A DNA stretch of 64,000 bases, from positions 1 through 64,000 of the forward strand of contig CAIVVT010000241.1 of the NCBI GenBank assembly GCA_903909435.1, in the 5' to 3' direction. The notes under the pieces were generated by a model, which saw only the letters and a list, made by a program, of their open reading frames with translations, was not told where the DNA came from and did not search any database. A program made the translations under genes and the position numbers. This DNA comes from an uncultured Acidobacteriia bacterium (GTDB taxonomy: Bacteria > Acidobacteriota > Terriglobia > Bryobacterales > Bryobacteraceae). This document shows, in pieces, positions 42,738 to 51,308 of the stretch. The first letter of the stretch is position 1, and the number at the start of each line of letters is the position of its first letter.

Positions 42738-43751
42738 TTAGAGACCCTTGTCGGCGATGAACTTCGCCAGGTCGATCACGCGGCAGGAATAGCCCCACTC
42801 GTTGTCGTACCAGGAGACGATCTTCAGGAAGGTGCCGTCCATGACTTTCGTCAGCAGGCCGTCCACGATACTGGAGTTCGGGTCGTGCAGCATGTCGCTG
42901 GAAACGACTGGGTCGTTGGTGAAGCCGAGGATGCCCTTCAGCTTGCCTTCGGAGGCAGCCTTGATCTCGGCGTTGATTGCTTCGGCGGTGGCGGGAGTCT
43001 TCAGGACCGCGGTCAGATCGACTGCGGAAACGTCCGGCAGCGGAACGCGCATCGAGTAGCCGTCCATCTTGCCCAGCAGATCCGGCATCACCAGGCCAAT
43101 GGCCTTGGCGGCGCCGGTCTTGGTCGGGATCATGTTGATCGCGGCAGCACGGGCACGTCGGAGATCGCTGTGCGGATAGTCGAGCACCTTCTGGTCGTTG
43201 GTGTACGAGTGGATGGTGACCATCGAGCCCTTCTCGATGCCCCATTTGTCGTGGATCACCTTGGCCATCGGCGCCAGGCAGTTGGTGGTGCAGGAGGCGT
43301 TCGAGATGATGTGGTGATTGGCCGCGTCGTACTTCTCTTCGTTGACGCCGAGCACGATGGTGATGTCTTCGCCCGTCGCCGGTGCGGAGATGATGACTTT
43401 CTTGACGGAGCCGCGCAGGTGGGCCTTGGCCGCTTCCGCTTTGGTGAAGAAGCCGGTGGATTCGACTACGATCTGCGCGCCCAGGCTGGACCAGTCGATT
43501 TCGGCTGGATTCTTGATGCTGAAGACCTTAATCGACTTGCCGTTGACGAGGATTTCGCCGTCGCCAGCCTTGACATCGGCATGCAGTTTGCCGAGGACCG
43601 AGTCGTACTTGAGCAAGTGCGCCAGGGTCTTCGTGTCGGTCAGGTCGTTCGTTGCAACGATTTCGATGCCCGCCTCGGGCTTTTCCAATGCGGCGCGCAA
43701 CACGTTGCGCCCGATACGGCCGAAGCCGTTAATTGCTACTTTGATTGCCAT
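42738..43751 (-). CDS. gap: Glyceraldehyde-3-phosphate dehydrogenase, type I
   Basis: 337 aa, the usual GAPDH length. The ATG at 43751 has AGAGAGG 9 nt upstream. The Rossmann start MAIKVAINGFGRIGRNVLR is followed by IVATNDLTD (NAD specificity), the catalytic Cys in SNASCTTNCLAPM, the catalytic His in MVTIHSYTNDQ, and the substrate-binding TGAAKAIGLVMPDL and 'VSWYDNEWGYSCRVIDL'. It interconverts glyceraldehyde-3-phosphate and 1,3-bisphosphoglycerate in glycolysis. It stands alone, without pgk or tpi next to it, and is closed by a strong terminator. The 203 bp upstream to the next stop carry its promoter. Confidence 0.96.
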   Translation of the reverse strand: MAIKVAINGFGRIGRNVLRAALEKPEAGIEIVATNDLTDTKTLAHLLKYDSVLGKLHADVKAGDGEILVNGKSIKVFSIKNPAEIDWSSLGAQIVVESTGFFTKAEAAKAHLRGSVKKVIISAPATGEDITIVLGVNEEKYDAANHHIISNASCTTNCLAPMAKVIHDKWGIEKGSMVTIHSYTNDQKVLDYPHSDLRRARAAAINMIPTKTGAAKAIGLVMPDLLGKMDGYSMRVPLPDVSAVDLTAVLKTPATAEAINAEIKAASEGKLKGILGFTNDPVVSSDMLHDPNSSIVDGLLTKVMDGTFLKIVSWYDNEWGYSCRVIDLAKFIADKGL

Positions 43752-43954
43752 GTAGATTATCCTCTCTGAACGGATCTGGATACCAAACAATTAGGATACC
43801 AAAGCCCGATGTAGCTCGCCTGAACGGTACCGGAAAAGTCACTCCGCACGGAGCTTCGGCCCGCCTGTCTGCCGATACGAGTGCTAGCTTGCGTGAGCAA
43901 AAGGAGCGGAGTCTCCAGACCCCGTTCGGCGCTGGAGCGCCGCCCTGCAACTCG

Positions 43955-44785
43955 TTATTGAACGGGCTTCAGCGGGGGGGCGGTCGCTCCGCCAAGTCCG
44001 GCGAAGGAGTCCTTCACCTGCGTCACTTTGCCATTGGCGAAGGTCACGAATGTGATCTTGCCCGGAGGCAGGCCATAGATCCAGTCCTCGGTATCCAGCC
44101 CGTCTTTGGTTTCGCGCAGCTTGTCGCGCGGCATCCCCATCGCCATGCGCACCTGTTCGCGGGTCATCCCGATGGCGGCGCGCCGGGCCTTGATCGCTTC
44201 CTGGATCTCGGGCGGGAGATTTGAGAAGTAGTCTTCCGAAGCGCTCCGCATTTCGAAATCCAACACCGGCTTGAGGATCCTCTTCACGTCGGAAACCTGG
44301 ATCTCGGGCGGGATACGCCCTTCCCAGGAGAGGGCGATTGAAGTCCCGAACGACCGCTTCGGATCCTGATTCACCGGCCGCGTACCGCTGCCTCCCATGC
44401 CCCCGCCGACCTCGACCCGTTGATACCATTTGCCCTTGGGCTTGAACCCGCCGTCTATCTCGAAGACGATCCGGTTCTCCTCGACATCGACGTGCGTGAC
44501 CTGCACCAGGTCGTCCACGCGCGCCACCGGCCCGAACTCCATCCCCGTTTCTTTCCAGTCGGCTTTGTCGTAGCTGCCGTCGCTCTTCATCTTCAGCGCC
44601 CTCTTCGAGCGCGGCAGGAAGACCTTCACCTTGGCGTACTCGGCCGACAACCCGCGCACCAGCGTGAGTTTCTCCTCGTCCGTCAGCTTGCGGACCTTGT
44701 CGTCTTTGGCTTTGGAATCGAACCCGCCTTGGGCCGCGGCGATTCCGGTGCACGCCAGCCAGACTGAGAGCAGAATGAATTTCAT
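43955..44785 (-). CDS. Exported protein with BamE/SmpA-like C-terminal domain
   Basis: 276 aa. A signal peptide (MKFILLSVWLACTGIAAAQ) is followed by a charged region (DEEKLTLVRGLSAEYAKVKV) and a beta-rich middle (VARVDDLVQVTHVDV, GKWYQRVEVGGGMGGSG). The last 80 residues read 'AAIGMTREQVRMAMGMPRDK' ... DTEDWIYGLPPGKITFVTFANGKVT, which matches the BamE/SmpA-type pattern (G-M-x-x-x-Q-V, later W-x-Y and F-x-x-G-K-V). It is translationally coupled to the upstream CPBP gene (ATGA overlap at 44782-44785). Function unknown; an envelope role is likely. The frame stays open well upstream, but that part is the shadow of the CPBP gene. Confidence 0.75.
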   Translation of the reverse strand: MKFILLSVWLACTGIAAAQGGFDSKAKDDKVRKLTDEEKLTLVRGLSAEYAKVKVFLPRSKRALKMKSDGSYDKADWKETGMEFGPVARVDDLVQVTHVDVEENRIVFEIDGGFKPKGKWYQRVEVGGGMGGSGTRPVNQDPKRSFGTSIALSWEGRIPPEIQVSDVKRILKPVLDFEMRSASEDYFSNLPPEIQEAIKARRAAIGMTREQVRMAMGMPRDKLRETKDGLDTEDWIYGLPPGKITFVTFANGKVTQVKDSFAGLGGATAPPLKPVQ

Positions 44786-45729
44786 AGCTGCTGTTCCTTC
44801 GGGGGGGCAACGGGCGGGTCGAGCAATAGGGACTGCTGTCGGTGCATTTTGGTCCGCCAGAGCCAGGCCATCAGCAGGGCACAGGCAACGGTCGTGAACA
44901 GGCTGCCCTCGGGACCGTATTCGCCTCCGCTCAGCCAGATGGAGGTCTTCCACTTCAAGTCGTAACCCGTCAGGCCGAGCGTGAACCCGCTGAGCCGGGC
45001 ACCTGCCAGTGGCAAGACGAAGTTCCAGCCGAAGTGCAGACCGATCGACATCCACAGCGCTCCGCTGCGGTATACCGCGAAACCCAGCAGCAGGCCCCAC
45101 AGTCCGGTGTTTACCGTGCCCAGCCACCATGCTCCCAGGTTCGATAAGTGCGCCGCCGCGAAGAGCATCCCGAAGATGGGGATTACCGGCCGCGGCCCGA
45201 ACGAGCCGGCCAAAAGCTGGAACGCGTAGCCACGGAACATCAGTTCCTCGCCCACGGCTCCAAACAGTAAAAGGACTCCGACGAAGACCAGTTGCCCCGG
45301 GTTGAAAGCGGCCTTTGGGTCTGCGATCTTCTCGAAGGTCGCCATTCCAGCGCACCATGCTCCGCCAATCACCAGCACGGCGGCCACTGCACTGGCGGCT
45401 GCTCCCACCCAGAACTGTCTGAGCGAGGCAGAACTCCACCCCATGCCTATATCTTCGAGCCGCCCTCGCTCGTAAATCCTGACCACGAATGTGCTTGCCA
45501 GGGTTGCCGGAACAAACATCCCGAGTGCAGCCGAGAGCAGCGTCATCCTCTGCGGATCCGGGTCCAGGGCGCCGTGCAGCAGAACACCGAAGATGTTGCC
45601 GCTGATCCAAATCAGCAATACGAAGAAGCTTGCGCGCAAGAGCAAACCAAACGCAGAGACGCGTCGTGGTTGGATCTCCTCCTGCGCGATGATTGGCCCT
45701 TCCGGCACTTCCCCTCCTGATGACGCCAT
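44782..45729 (-). CDS. CPBP family intramembrane metalloprotease-like protein
   Basis: 315 aa from the ATG at 45729; the frame continues upstream but without domain content. Eight hydrophobic helices. Motif 1 is E-E-x3-R in GAVGEELMFRGYAFQLLAG, with His residues in LFAAAHLSNLG and SIGLHFGWNFVLPLAG, the expected CPBP (Abi/Rce1-type) metal site. CPBP members cleave prenylated or bacteriocin-type substrates or provide immunity; the role here is unknown. It is coupled to the exported BamE-like-tailed protein, which could be a substrate or partner. Confidence 0.82.
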   Translation of the reverse strand: MASSGGEVPEGPIIAQEEIQPRRVSAFGLLLRASFFVLLIWISGNIFGVLLHGALDPDPQRMTLLSAALGMFVPATLASTFVVRIYERGRLEDIGMGWSSASLRQFWVGAAASAVAAVLVIGGAWCAGMATFEKIADPKAAFNPGQLVFVGVLLLFGAVGEELMFRGYAFQLLAGSFGPRPVIPIFGMLFAAAHLSNLGAWWLGTVNTGLWGLLLGFAVYRSGALWMSIGLHFGWNFVLPLAGARLSGFTLGLTGYDLKWKTSIWLSGGEYGPEGSLFTTVACALLMAWLWRTKMHRQQSLLLDPPVAPPKEQQL

Positions 45730-46071
45730 GCGCCGGCTTCGGCTGCGCGGCCCCGATCTCAGTTCCCAGACTTGATCTTCACATCTTCCGGCGCCCCGTT
45801 CACGGCATCCTCTTACGTGCCCCCCGGGGATAGAACCGGCGAGACGCAAGGCACGGGCCTCATCGCCCCCAGGATACCTGAGGCTGTCACGTGTTTTGAT
45901 CTGAGTTGCCCGGATGGGGCCCCCCGCCTTTGCGGGATAGTTTTGGCCGAATTCAGGCTACATCCACCGTATTGAGAAACGATTAGTGTGGCTCGCCGTC
46001 TGACCCTAGTGAAGGCGCCAGTTATTCGAAGTTGGCGCCCCAACAAAATGCTGAAACAAGGAGACTTAACA
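45730..46071. other. Divergent intergenic region with 5' leader hairpin
   Basis: 342 bp between the CPBP gene and the small secreted peptide gene. It contains GGCGCCA (46014-46020) / TGGCGCC (46033-46039), a 7-bp stem with a 12-nt loop, about 18 nt before the AAGGAG ribosome binding site of the peptide gene. No open frame here looks coding. Confidence 0.5.
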
Positions 46072-46260
46072 ATGAAGAAACTGGCAACTCTCACCACTAT
46101 GGCATTCCTGCTGGCCACCGCCGGCCTATTCGCTCAGACCCCTTCGACGACCACGCCCAGCGGCGATAAGACCGTCACGAAGACCAAGACCGCACACAAG
46201 GGGCATAAAAAGATGGTCAAAACGACGACCGCCCCCGCCGCTCCCACGGCACAGAAGTAG
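46072..46260 (+). CDS. Small secreted Lys/Thr/Pro-rich peptide
   Basis: 62 aa. A signal peptide (MKKLATLTTMAFLLATAGLFAQ) is followed by a 40-residue mature region dominated by Thr, Lys, Pro and Ala (VTKTKTAHKGHKKM, 'TTTAPAAPTAQ'). The start is supported by AAGGAG 9 nt upstream. The mature peptide is strongly basic and low complexity, like small acid-resistance or nucleoid/cell-wall associated peptides found in many Acidobacteria and Proteobacteria. No enzymatic role is expected. It is closed by two hairpins, the second a textbook terminator, so it appears to be a discrete well-expressed gene. Confidence 0.75.
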   Translation: MKKLATLTTMAFLLATAGLFAQTPSTTTPSGDKTVTKTKTAHKGHKKMVKTTTAPAAPTAQK

Positions 46261-46279
46261 TTTTAATGCACAAGGATGA

Positions 46280-46303
46280 CGGGCGGGCATAAAGACCCGC
46301 CCG
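46280..46303. terminator. GC-rich hairpin after the small peptide gene
   Basis: CGGGCGGG (46280-46287) pairs with CCCGCCCG (46296-46303) around an 8-nt loop, 20 nt past the stop. TCTT follows, a weak T-run. It may be an attenuator or the first of two terminators. Confidence 0.55.
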
Positions 46304-46338
46304 CATCTTAAACTCAGAACCCCGTAACTGCTCTCTTT

Positions 46339-46366
46339 GCCTCGAGCTTCGGCTCGAGGCTTTTTT
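46339..46366 (+). terminator. Intrinsic terminator with TTCG tetraloop
   Basis: GCCTCGAGC-TTCG-GCTCGAGGC: a perfect 9-bp stem with a stable tetraloop and six T directly after. Classic Rho-independent terminator for the small peptide transcript. Confidence 0.92.
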
Positions 46367-46891
46367 ATGTCTTCCGCTCGTTCGCATTGTTTTCTACAAA
46401 GCATGAGTTCGGTGCCATAACTGTAACAATCCCCACTCACATTTTATGAATGCCTCCGGTTGACTGTGGCGAACGCTTCAGTGTGCAGTGCCCACGATCC
46501 CGCCGGCAGTACTCGGGACGTGGACAAGCGTCTCCGCGCGCAGGCAGAACCACGGCGGCTTCCGGTCGCTGTCTGTGCTCGCGACGCCAGTCAACGTGCC
46601 GCGACCACTTCATGGCGTCCCGCCTGGGTTGCCTGCGCTTTCATGAAGTTGGGATAATCAGGCGACCATGCTATTTGAATCGCGCGGTCCGTGGGCAGTG
46701 GGCGAGCGGCGATCGCGCGAACCCACGCCGAGCGTGAGAACCCCGGCGCGAGACATCTGGATCTGTTCTTCCACGCGGGGCTTCCAGGGCCCGCAAGCGG
46801 GCGCAGCATCGCTCGCGCGGCCATGGTCGGCTGTCGCACTTTCACGTCCGGGTCGGACAGGTCAATTCATGTCGGGCGCTAAAGGAGCACA
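46367..46891. other. Intergenic region without a supported gene
   Basis: About 525 bp between the terminator and the ROK-like gene. Short open frames are Arg-rich and motif-free. The promoter of the ROK-like/PIG-L operon should be at its 3' end, where AAAGGAG serves as the ribosome binding site of the ROK-like gene. Confidence 0.5.
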
Positions 46892-48289
46892 ATGAGTTTA
46901 CAAATCGCGGGTCTAGAAGTTCATCCAGCCTTGGTTCCGCCATTGGATGCGAGCTTTCTGCCCGCAGCGTTGTTCACGCGGGAGTACCTCAAACTTGCAG
47001 CGGAATTGGGGGCGGAACCACTGTGCATTGCGCTGGAGCGCGGCGACGGGTCCGTCTCGACTTACCGCACCGTCGTGATCCCGCCCGCCAACGGCCACGT
47101 CCAGGCGACGCGGCTCTACGTCGAGCGCATCGTCAAGACGCTGCTGTGGCAGCGCGGCGGGTGGAAAGTTTACATTGGCGGCCCGGCCGAGATCGGTGCC
47201 TACATTCGCGAAGTCTATTCCCCCTCGGGACCGCGCAAGTTCGACTTCGATTTCATGGGCGGCGTCTTCGAGCACCCATTCGAAATCGTCCTCACTACCG
47301 CCAGCGTCGTGCCGGAATCCAAAGAAAGCACCATGCCGCTGGGCCGCAACCTCGCCGGGTGCCGGGTGGGCTTCGACCTGGGTGCCAGCGACCGCAAAGC
47401 AAGCGCCGTAATCGACGGTGAGGCCGTGTTCAGCGAAGAGATCGTATGGGACCCTAAGAGCGCCAGCGACCCGGAGTATCAGTACCAGGGCGTGATGGAC
47501 TCCATCCGCCGCGCCGCCGCGCACATGCCCCGTCTGGACGCCGTCGGGGGCAGCGCTGCCGGCGTCTATATCAATAATCGCGTGCGCGTCGGGTCGCTTT
47601 ACCGGGGCATTCCCAAGGACCAGTTCGAGGCCAAAATCGTACCGCTGTTCCTGCGCATCCGTGAAGAGCTGGGCGTGCCGATGGAAGTAGTGAACGACGG
47701 AGAAGTGACCGCCTTAGCCGGTTCCATGTCGATCAACGACAACCCCGTTCTGGGCATTGCGCTCGGCTCCAGCCAGGCCGTCGGTTACGTGAACCGCGAA
47801 GGCAATATCACGGGCTGGCTGAACGAACTGGCCTTCATGCCGGTGGACTACCGCGCGGACGGTCCGGTGGACGAGTGGTCCGGCGACGCCGGATGTGGCG
47901 TCCAATTCTTCTCGCAGCAAGGCACCAACCGCATCGCGAGCGCCGCAGGCATGGTTTTCGACGCAAAAATGGGGCTGCCCGAGCGGCTGGTTGTGTTGCA
48001 GAAGCAGATGGCCGAGGGCGACGAAATCGCGCGCAAGGTCTACGAGAGCGTTGGGGTTTGTCTAGGCTACGCCATCGCGCACTACGCGAACTTCTACGAT
48101 TTGAAACATGTGCTGATTTTGGGCCGCGTGACGACGGGCGTGGGCGGCGACATCATTCTGGCTAAGAGCCTCGAAGTTTTGCGCGCGGACTTCCCCGAAC
48201 TCGCCCCCCAAGTCTCCGTCGCCCTGCCCGACGAGAAGAGCCGCCGCGTGGGCCAGTCGATTGCTGCCGCCAGCCTGCCGAGCCTATAG
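46892..48289 (+). CDS. ROK-like sugar kinase/regulator with long N-terminal extension
   Basis: 465 aa, AAAGGAG before the ATG. The ROK core starts at about residue 155 ('AGCRVGFDLGASDRKASAVI', phosphate-binding loop), with GGSAAGVYINNRV and the catalytic ND in VVNDGEVTALAGS, then 'GIALGSSQAVGYV'. The ROK zinc motif (C-x-C-G-x-x-G-C-x-E) is degenerate: only GDAGCGVQFFSQQ remains. The first 150 residues have no clear homology and are not a winged helix, so it is not a classic NagC-type repressor. It may be a sugar kinase or a degenerate ligand-binding protein. It lies 11 bp upstream of the PIG-L deacetylase and is probably cotranscribed. Confidence 0.72.
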   Translation: MSLQIAGLEVHPALVPPLDASFLPAALFTREYLKLAAELGAEPLCIALERGDGSVSTYRTVVIPPANGHVQATRLYVERIVKTLLWQRGGWKVYIGGPAEIGAYIREVYSPSGPRKFDFDFMGGVFEHPFEIVLTTASVVPESKESTMPLGRNLAGCRVGFDLGASDRKASAVIDGEAVFSEEIVWDPKSASDPEYQYQGVMDSIRRAAAHMPRLDAVGGSAAGVYINNRVRVGSLYRGIPKDQFEAKIVPLFLRIREELGVPMEVVNDGEVTALAGSMSINDNPVLGIALGSSQAVGYVNREGNITGWLNELAFMPVDYRADGPVDEWSGDAGCGVQFFSQQGTNRIASAAGMVFDAKMGLPERLVVLQKQMAEGDEIARKVYESVGVCLGYAIAHYANFYDLKHVLILGRVTTGVGGDIILAKSLEVLRADFPELAPQVSVALPDEKSRRVGQSIAAASLPSL

Positions 48290-48300
48290 GGAGTTGAGAG

Positions 48301-49149
48301 ATGAAACTAAGCGAAGCGAATGCCGAGATTTGGGTTCCCGATGGAACCGCCGAAGCGGAAGCGTTGAGCCGTGTGACATGCCTTGGAATCGCCGCCCACC
48401 AGGACGACATCGAGATCATGTCGATGGAGGGAATCCTCGATTGTTTTGGGGTGCCCGACAAGTGGTTTATGGCCGTCATCGCGACCAACGGAGCGGGCAG
48501 CCCGCGTGACGGACTGTACGGTGCCTATACGGATGAACAGATGCAGGTGGTGCGCCGCGTCGAACAGAAGAAAGCGGCCTTTGTGGGTGACTACTCGGCC
48601 GTGGCGTTCCTCAACCACGGCAGCGCCGCCATCAAGAGCGCGGCCAATCCCGCGGCTAAGAACGACATCAAGGCACTGCTCGAAGCGACCCGTCCCGAGG
48701 TCGTCTACACTCACAATCTGGCCGACAAGCACGACACGCACGTGAGCGTAACGCTGCGGACGATCGCGGCCATCCGCGAACTGAGTCCGGATCAGCGGCC
48801 AAATCGTTTGTATGGCTGCGAAGTGTGGCGCGACCTGGATTGGATGGTCGACAGCGACAAGCGTGTCTGCGCCCTGGGCGGCCACGAGAACATCCAGATG
48901 GCGCTGGTAAGCGTCTTCGACTCGCAGATTGCAGGCGGCAAGCGCTACGATCTGGCGACAATGGCCCGCCGCCGAGCTCACGCCACCTACCACCAGAGCC
49001 ACTCGGTGGACGCTGCGGAACTGATCAACTTCGCCATGGATCTGACGCCTCTGACGGTAGATGAGTCGCTAGATCCAGCGACGTACGTGCAGGGATACAT
49101 CGAACGCTTCTCGGCGGACGTGGCGAGCCGGGTGAGGAAGTTTTCTTAA
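48301..49149 (+). CDS. PIG-L family deacetylase (LmbE-like)
   Basis: 282 aa Zn-dependent N-deacetylase. The metal motif A-H-x-D-D is in GIAAHQDDIEIM, with Gln where most members have Pro (AHPDD). The second metal site is in 'YTHNLADKHDTHVSVTLRTI'. The Asp pair and His ligands are present, so activity is plausible. The family removes acetyl groups from GlcNAc-type sugars in the PIG-L, BshB and MshB pathways. The neighbouring ROK-like protein supports an amino-sugar role. No signal peptide. A 13-bp terminator hairpin follows. Confidence 0.87.
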   Translation: MKLSEANAEIWVPDGTAEAEALSRVTCLGIAAHQDDIEIMSMEGILDCFGVPDKWFMAVIATNGAGSPRDGLYGAYTDEQMQVVRRVEQKKAAFVGDYSAVAFLNHGSAAIKSAANPAAKNDIKALLEATRPEVVYTHNLADKHDTHVSVTLRTIAAIRELSPDQRPNRLYGCEVWRDLDWMVDSDKRVCALGGHENIQMALVSVFDSQIAGGKRYDLATMARRRAHATYHQSHSVDAAELINFAMDLTPLTVDESLDPATYVQGYIERFSADVASRVRKFS

Positions 49150-49198
49150 GCCGTGGAATCCTGATTCGCGGGCACGATCAAACTCGCGAGAAACGGTT

Positions 49199-49228
49199 GT
49201 GGCCCGGCGCTCTCCAGCGCCGGGCCAC
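49199..49228. terminator. 13-bp hairpin after the PIG-L gene
   Basis: GTGGCCCGGCGCT (49199-49211) and AGCGCCGGGCCAC (49216-49228) are exact complements around CTCC. It starts 50 bp after the stop. The T-run is weak (GTCCCTGTCTT), but stability makes termination likely. Confidence 0.75.
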
Positions 49229-49317
49229 GTCCCTGTCTTCAGGGTGATCGCGGTCCCCCTATCACGACTTTTGACAATGAGGGATTTCGTGCGGGTGGTC
49301 CGCAGGCGCGAACGGCC

Positions 49318-49670
49318 TTTCGCGCGGTCCTGAACAAATGCGAAGCCACCTTGGCGTCGCGTGAGAGTCATCCTGGCTGCCGGAAGGAAGCTGATTGAGT
49401 GTCCGAGGATCACGAGCCGTACGGTATTGGACGCCACAAATCTGGTGCCCGGCGATCGCTTTGTTCCTGAGGTCGTTTGCAATCGACGTCCTGGGGAGGG
49501 ACTGGATTTTTGTGGGACCTTGCGAGCCGTGTTGATACCCCTCATCCCTGGGTTCGCCATGTTGCTGAGCCTGATACTCGCCTGGTGTTGGGATTGGTTC
49601 GTCGCGGACTTGGTGACAGTGCCCGGTTGCCTGCAGATGCGGTTGAGGTTGTAGCGACCGTCGCCGAGGA
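49318..49670 (+). pseudogene. Decayed copy of the DUF7670-type membrane gene
   Basis: The DNA aligns with the intact gene at 54.6 kb, including upstream sequence: TTTCGCGC...TGCGAAG, GTCATCCTGGCNGCC and the GGAAGGA/AAAGGAGG ribosome-site region. Then come GTNTTGGNCGCC, CCTGGGGAGGGACTGG (vs the TTTGGGGAGGGG region) and GGTTGCCTGCAGATG (vs GGCTGCCTGCAGATG). The remaining frame gives LIPGFAMLLSLILAWCWDWF against LIPVFVVLLILALAWRWEWI. The frame is shifted in the N-terminal part and stops early, so this is a pseudogene of about 350 bp. The rest of the 49.23-49.91 kb gap shows no gene. Confidence 0.75.
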
Positions 49671-49906
49671 GTAGTCTCTGACAACGGCCGGGATCGTTGG
49701 CGGAACCTCACGGCCCTTACCGTCTGCGGATGTCGGCTTCCGGGATGCTCTGGTAGAATCGCTCGGTAAACACAGCGGCCTGTCACGGAATCTCCTATTC
49801 CGCGCATCCGGCGTTGCTGGACTGACCTCAGTTCAGCTTCGAAGCGGCACTCAAACATCCTTGATTGTGTCCGCTTCTGTCCTCCACGACCTCATAAGGA
49901 GATTCG

Positions 49907-51289
49907 ATGTTCCTGGCCTTCCCGCGCAAAGCACTTTTCCCTCTGCTGCTAATCCTGTCTAGCCTCACCCCGCTGCAGGCCCAATGGGCTCCCCTGGCCT
50001 ACGATTCGAACGCAGGGCAGCGTATTGCCTGGTGGCGTGAGGCGCGCCTGGGGATGTTCCTGCACTGGGGCGTTTACGCCATCCCGGGCCGCGGTGAGTG
50101 GGTGCAGTGGGACGAACAGATTCCCACGGACCAGTACGCGAAACTGGCTGATCAGTTCCATCCTGAGCACTTCGACGCTGACGCCTGGGCCAGGATCGCC
50201 AAGGCGGGCGGCATGAAGTACATGGTTCTCACGGCGCGGCACCACGACGGCTTTGCGCTGTTTGACGACCCGGGCAGCAACTTTACCGCGATGAAGTCCG
50301 CGGCGCATCACGACTTCGTCGCGGACTACGCGAGCGCCGTGCGCAAGGCCGGACTCGGAGTGGGGCTGTATTATTCGCCGCTGGACTGGCGTTTCCCGGG
50401 GTTCTACTTTCCCGATCTCTACCGGCAGAATGCCGTCGAACTGCGGGAACAGTACCAGCGGCAGATCGGGGAGCTTGCGTCCAACTACGGCAAGTTGGAC
50501 ATCCTGTGGTTCGACGGCGGAGGCAATGAGTGGTTGGGCTTCGGCGGACTCGAGTTCACCGGCAGCGGTTGGCGGACGCGTCCTCAGAGTAAGCCTTACT
50601 CCGGGCGCTTCGACTGGCAGGACGTTCAGACAGTAGCGCGGCTGCGGCAACTGCAGCCGGACCTGATCTTGAATGACCGCACGAATGCACCCGCCGACTT
50701 CCGCTCGCGCGAGGGCGACGGTGCGCTGGGTGACTTCGACAACCAGCATCCCTGGGAACTGTGCACAACCATCACGGAGGGCGCCTGGGGCTACCAGCCG
50801 AATGCCAAGGTCAAGCCGCTCGTTCAACTCCTGCGCCTGCTGGTCGGGGCGGCCGGGCGGGATGGCAACATGCTGCTGAATGTCGGGCCGCGCCCGGATG
50901 GCCAGATCGACCCGGCCCAGGCGGAGCGGCTGCGCGAAATGGGGCAGTGGCTCGGGCAGTACGGAGAGAGCATCTACGGCACACGCGGGGGACCCTGGCT
51001 CCCGGGAGAGTATGGCGTGTCAACACACCGCGGAACGCAGGTCTATGTCCACGTTTTACATCCGCCGCGAAACCAGACGCTGGTGCTACCCGCACTGCCG
51101 GTGCGTGTGGTGAGCGCGAAACTGCTCCAGGCGGGGGCCGCATCAGGAAATCTTCCATTCCTGCAGACCGCGCAGACACTCACGTTCAATTTGCCTGCCG
51201 GCCCCGTGGACGAAATCGATACGGTCCTCAAGCTGGAACTGGTCGGGCCTTGGACCACGAGCGCAGTGGTCCCCGTCCCGGCGCCGTGA
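49907..51289 (+). CDS. GH29 alpha-L-fucosidase, exported
   Basis: 460 aa. A signal peptide (KALFPLLLILSSLTPLQAQ) leads into the GH29 barrel: RLGMFLHWGVYAIPG, MKYMVLTARHHDGFALFDD and GVGLYYSPLDWRFPG. The nucleophile Asp is in LDILWFDGGGNEW. The end of the barrel reads 'RDGNMLLNVGPRPDGQIDP', and a short C-terminal beta domain follows (380-460). It releases fucose from glycans in the periplasm. AAGGAG precedes the ATG. Monocistronic; the paralog pattern of tandem fucosidases is not seen here. Confidence 0.93.
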   Translation: MFLAFPRKALFPLLLILSSLTPLQAQWAPLAYDSNAGQRIAWWREARLGMFLHWGVYAIPGRGEWVQWDEQIPTDQYAKLADQFHPEHFDADAWARIAKAGGMKYMVLTARHHDGFALFDDPGSNFTAMKSAAHHDFVADYASAVRKAGLGVGLYYSPLDWRFPGFYFPDLYRQNAVELREQYQRQIGELASNYGKLDILWFDGGGNEWLGFGGLEFTGSGWRTRPQSKPYSGRFDWQDVQTVARLRQLQPDLILNDRTNAPADFRSREGDGALGDFDNQHPWELCTTITEGAWGYQPNAKVKPLVQLLRLLVGAAGRDGNMLLNVGPRPDGQIDPAQAERLREMGQWLGQYGESIYGTRGGPWLPGEYGVSTHRGTQVYVHVLHPPRNQTLVLPALPVRVVSAKLLQAGAASGNLPFLQTAQTLTFNLPAGPVDEIDTVLKLELVGPWTTSAVVPVPAP

Positions 51290-51308
51290 AGAACCAGCGG
51301 GGAATCTG

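Noticed and set aside
44786-45610. Extension of the BamE-like-tailed protein to 551 aa
   Set aside because: The upstream part overlaps the CPBP gene in another frame. The ATG at 44785 begins a perfect signal peptide and overlaps the CPBP stop as ATGA.
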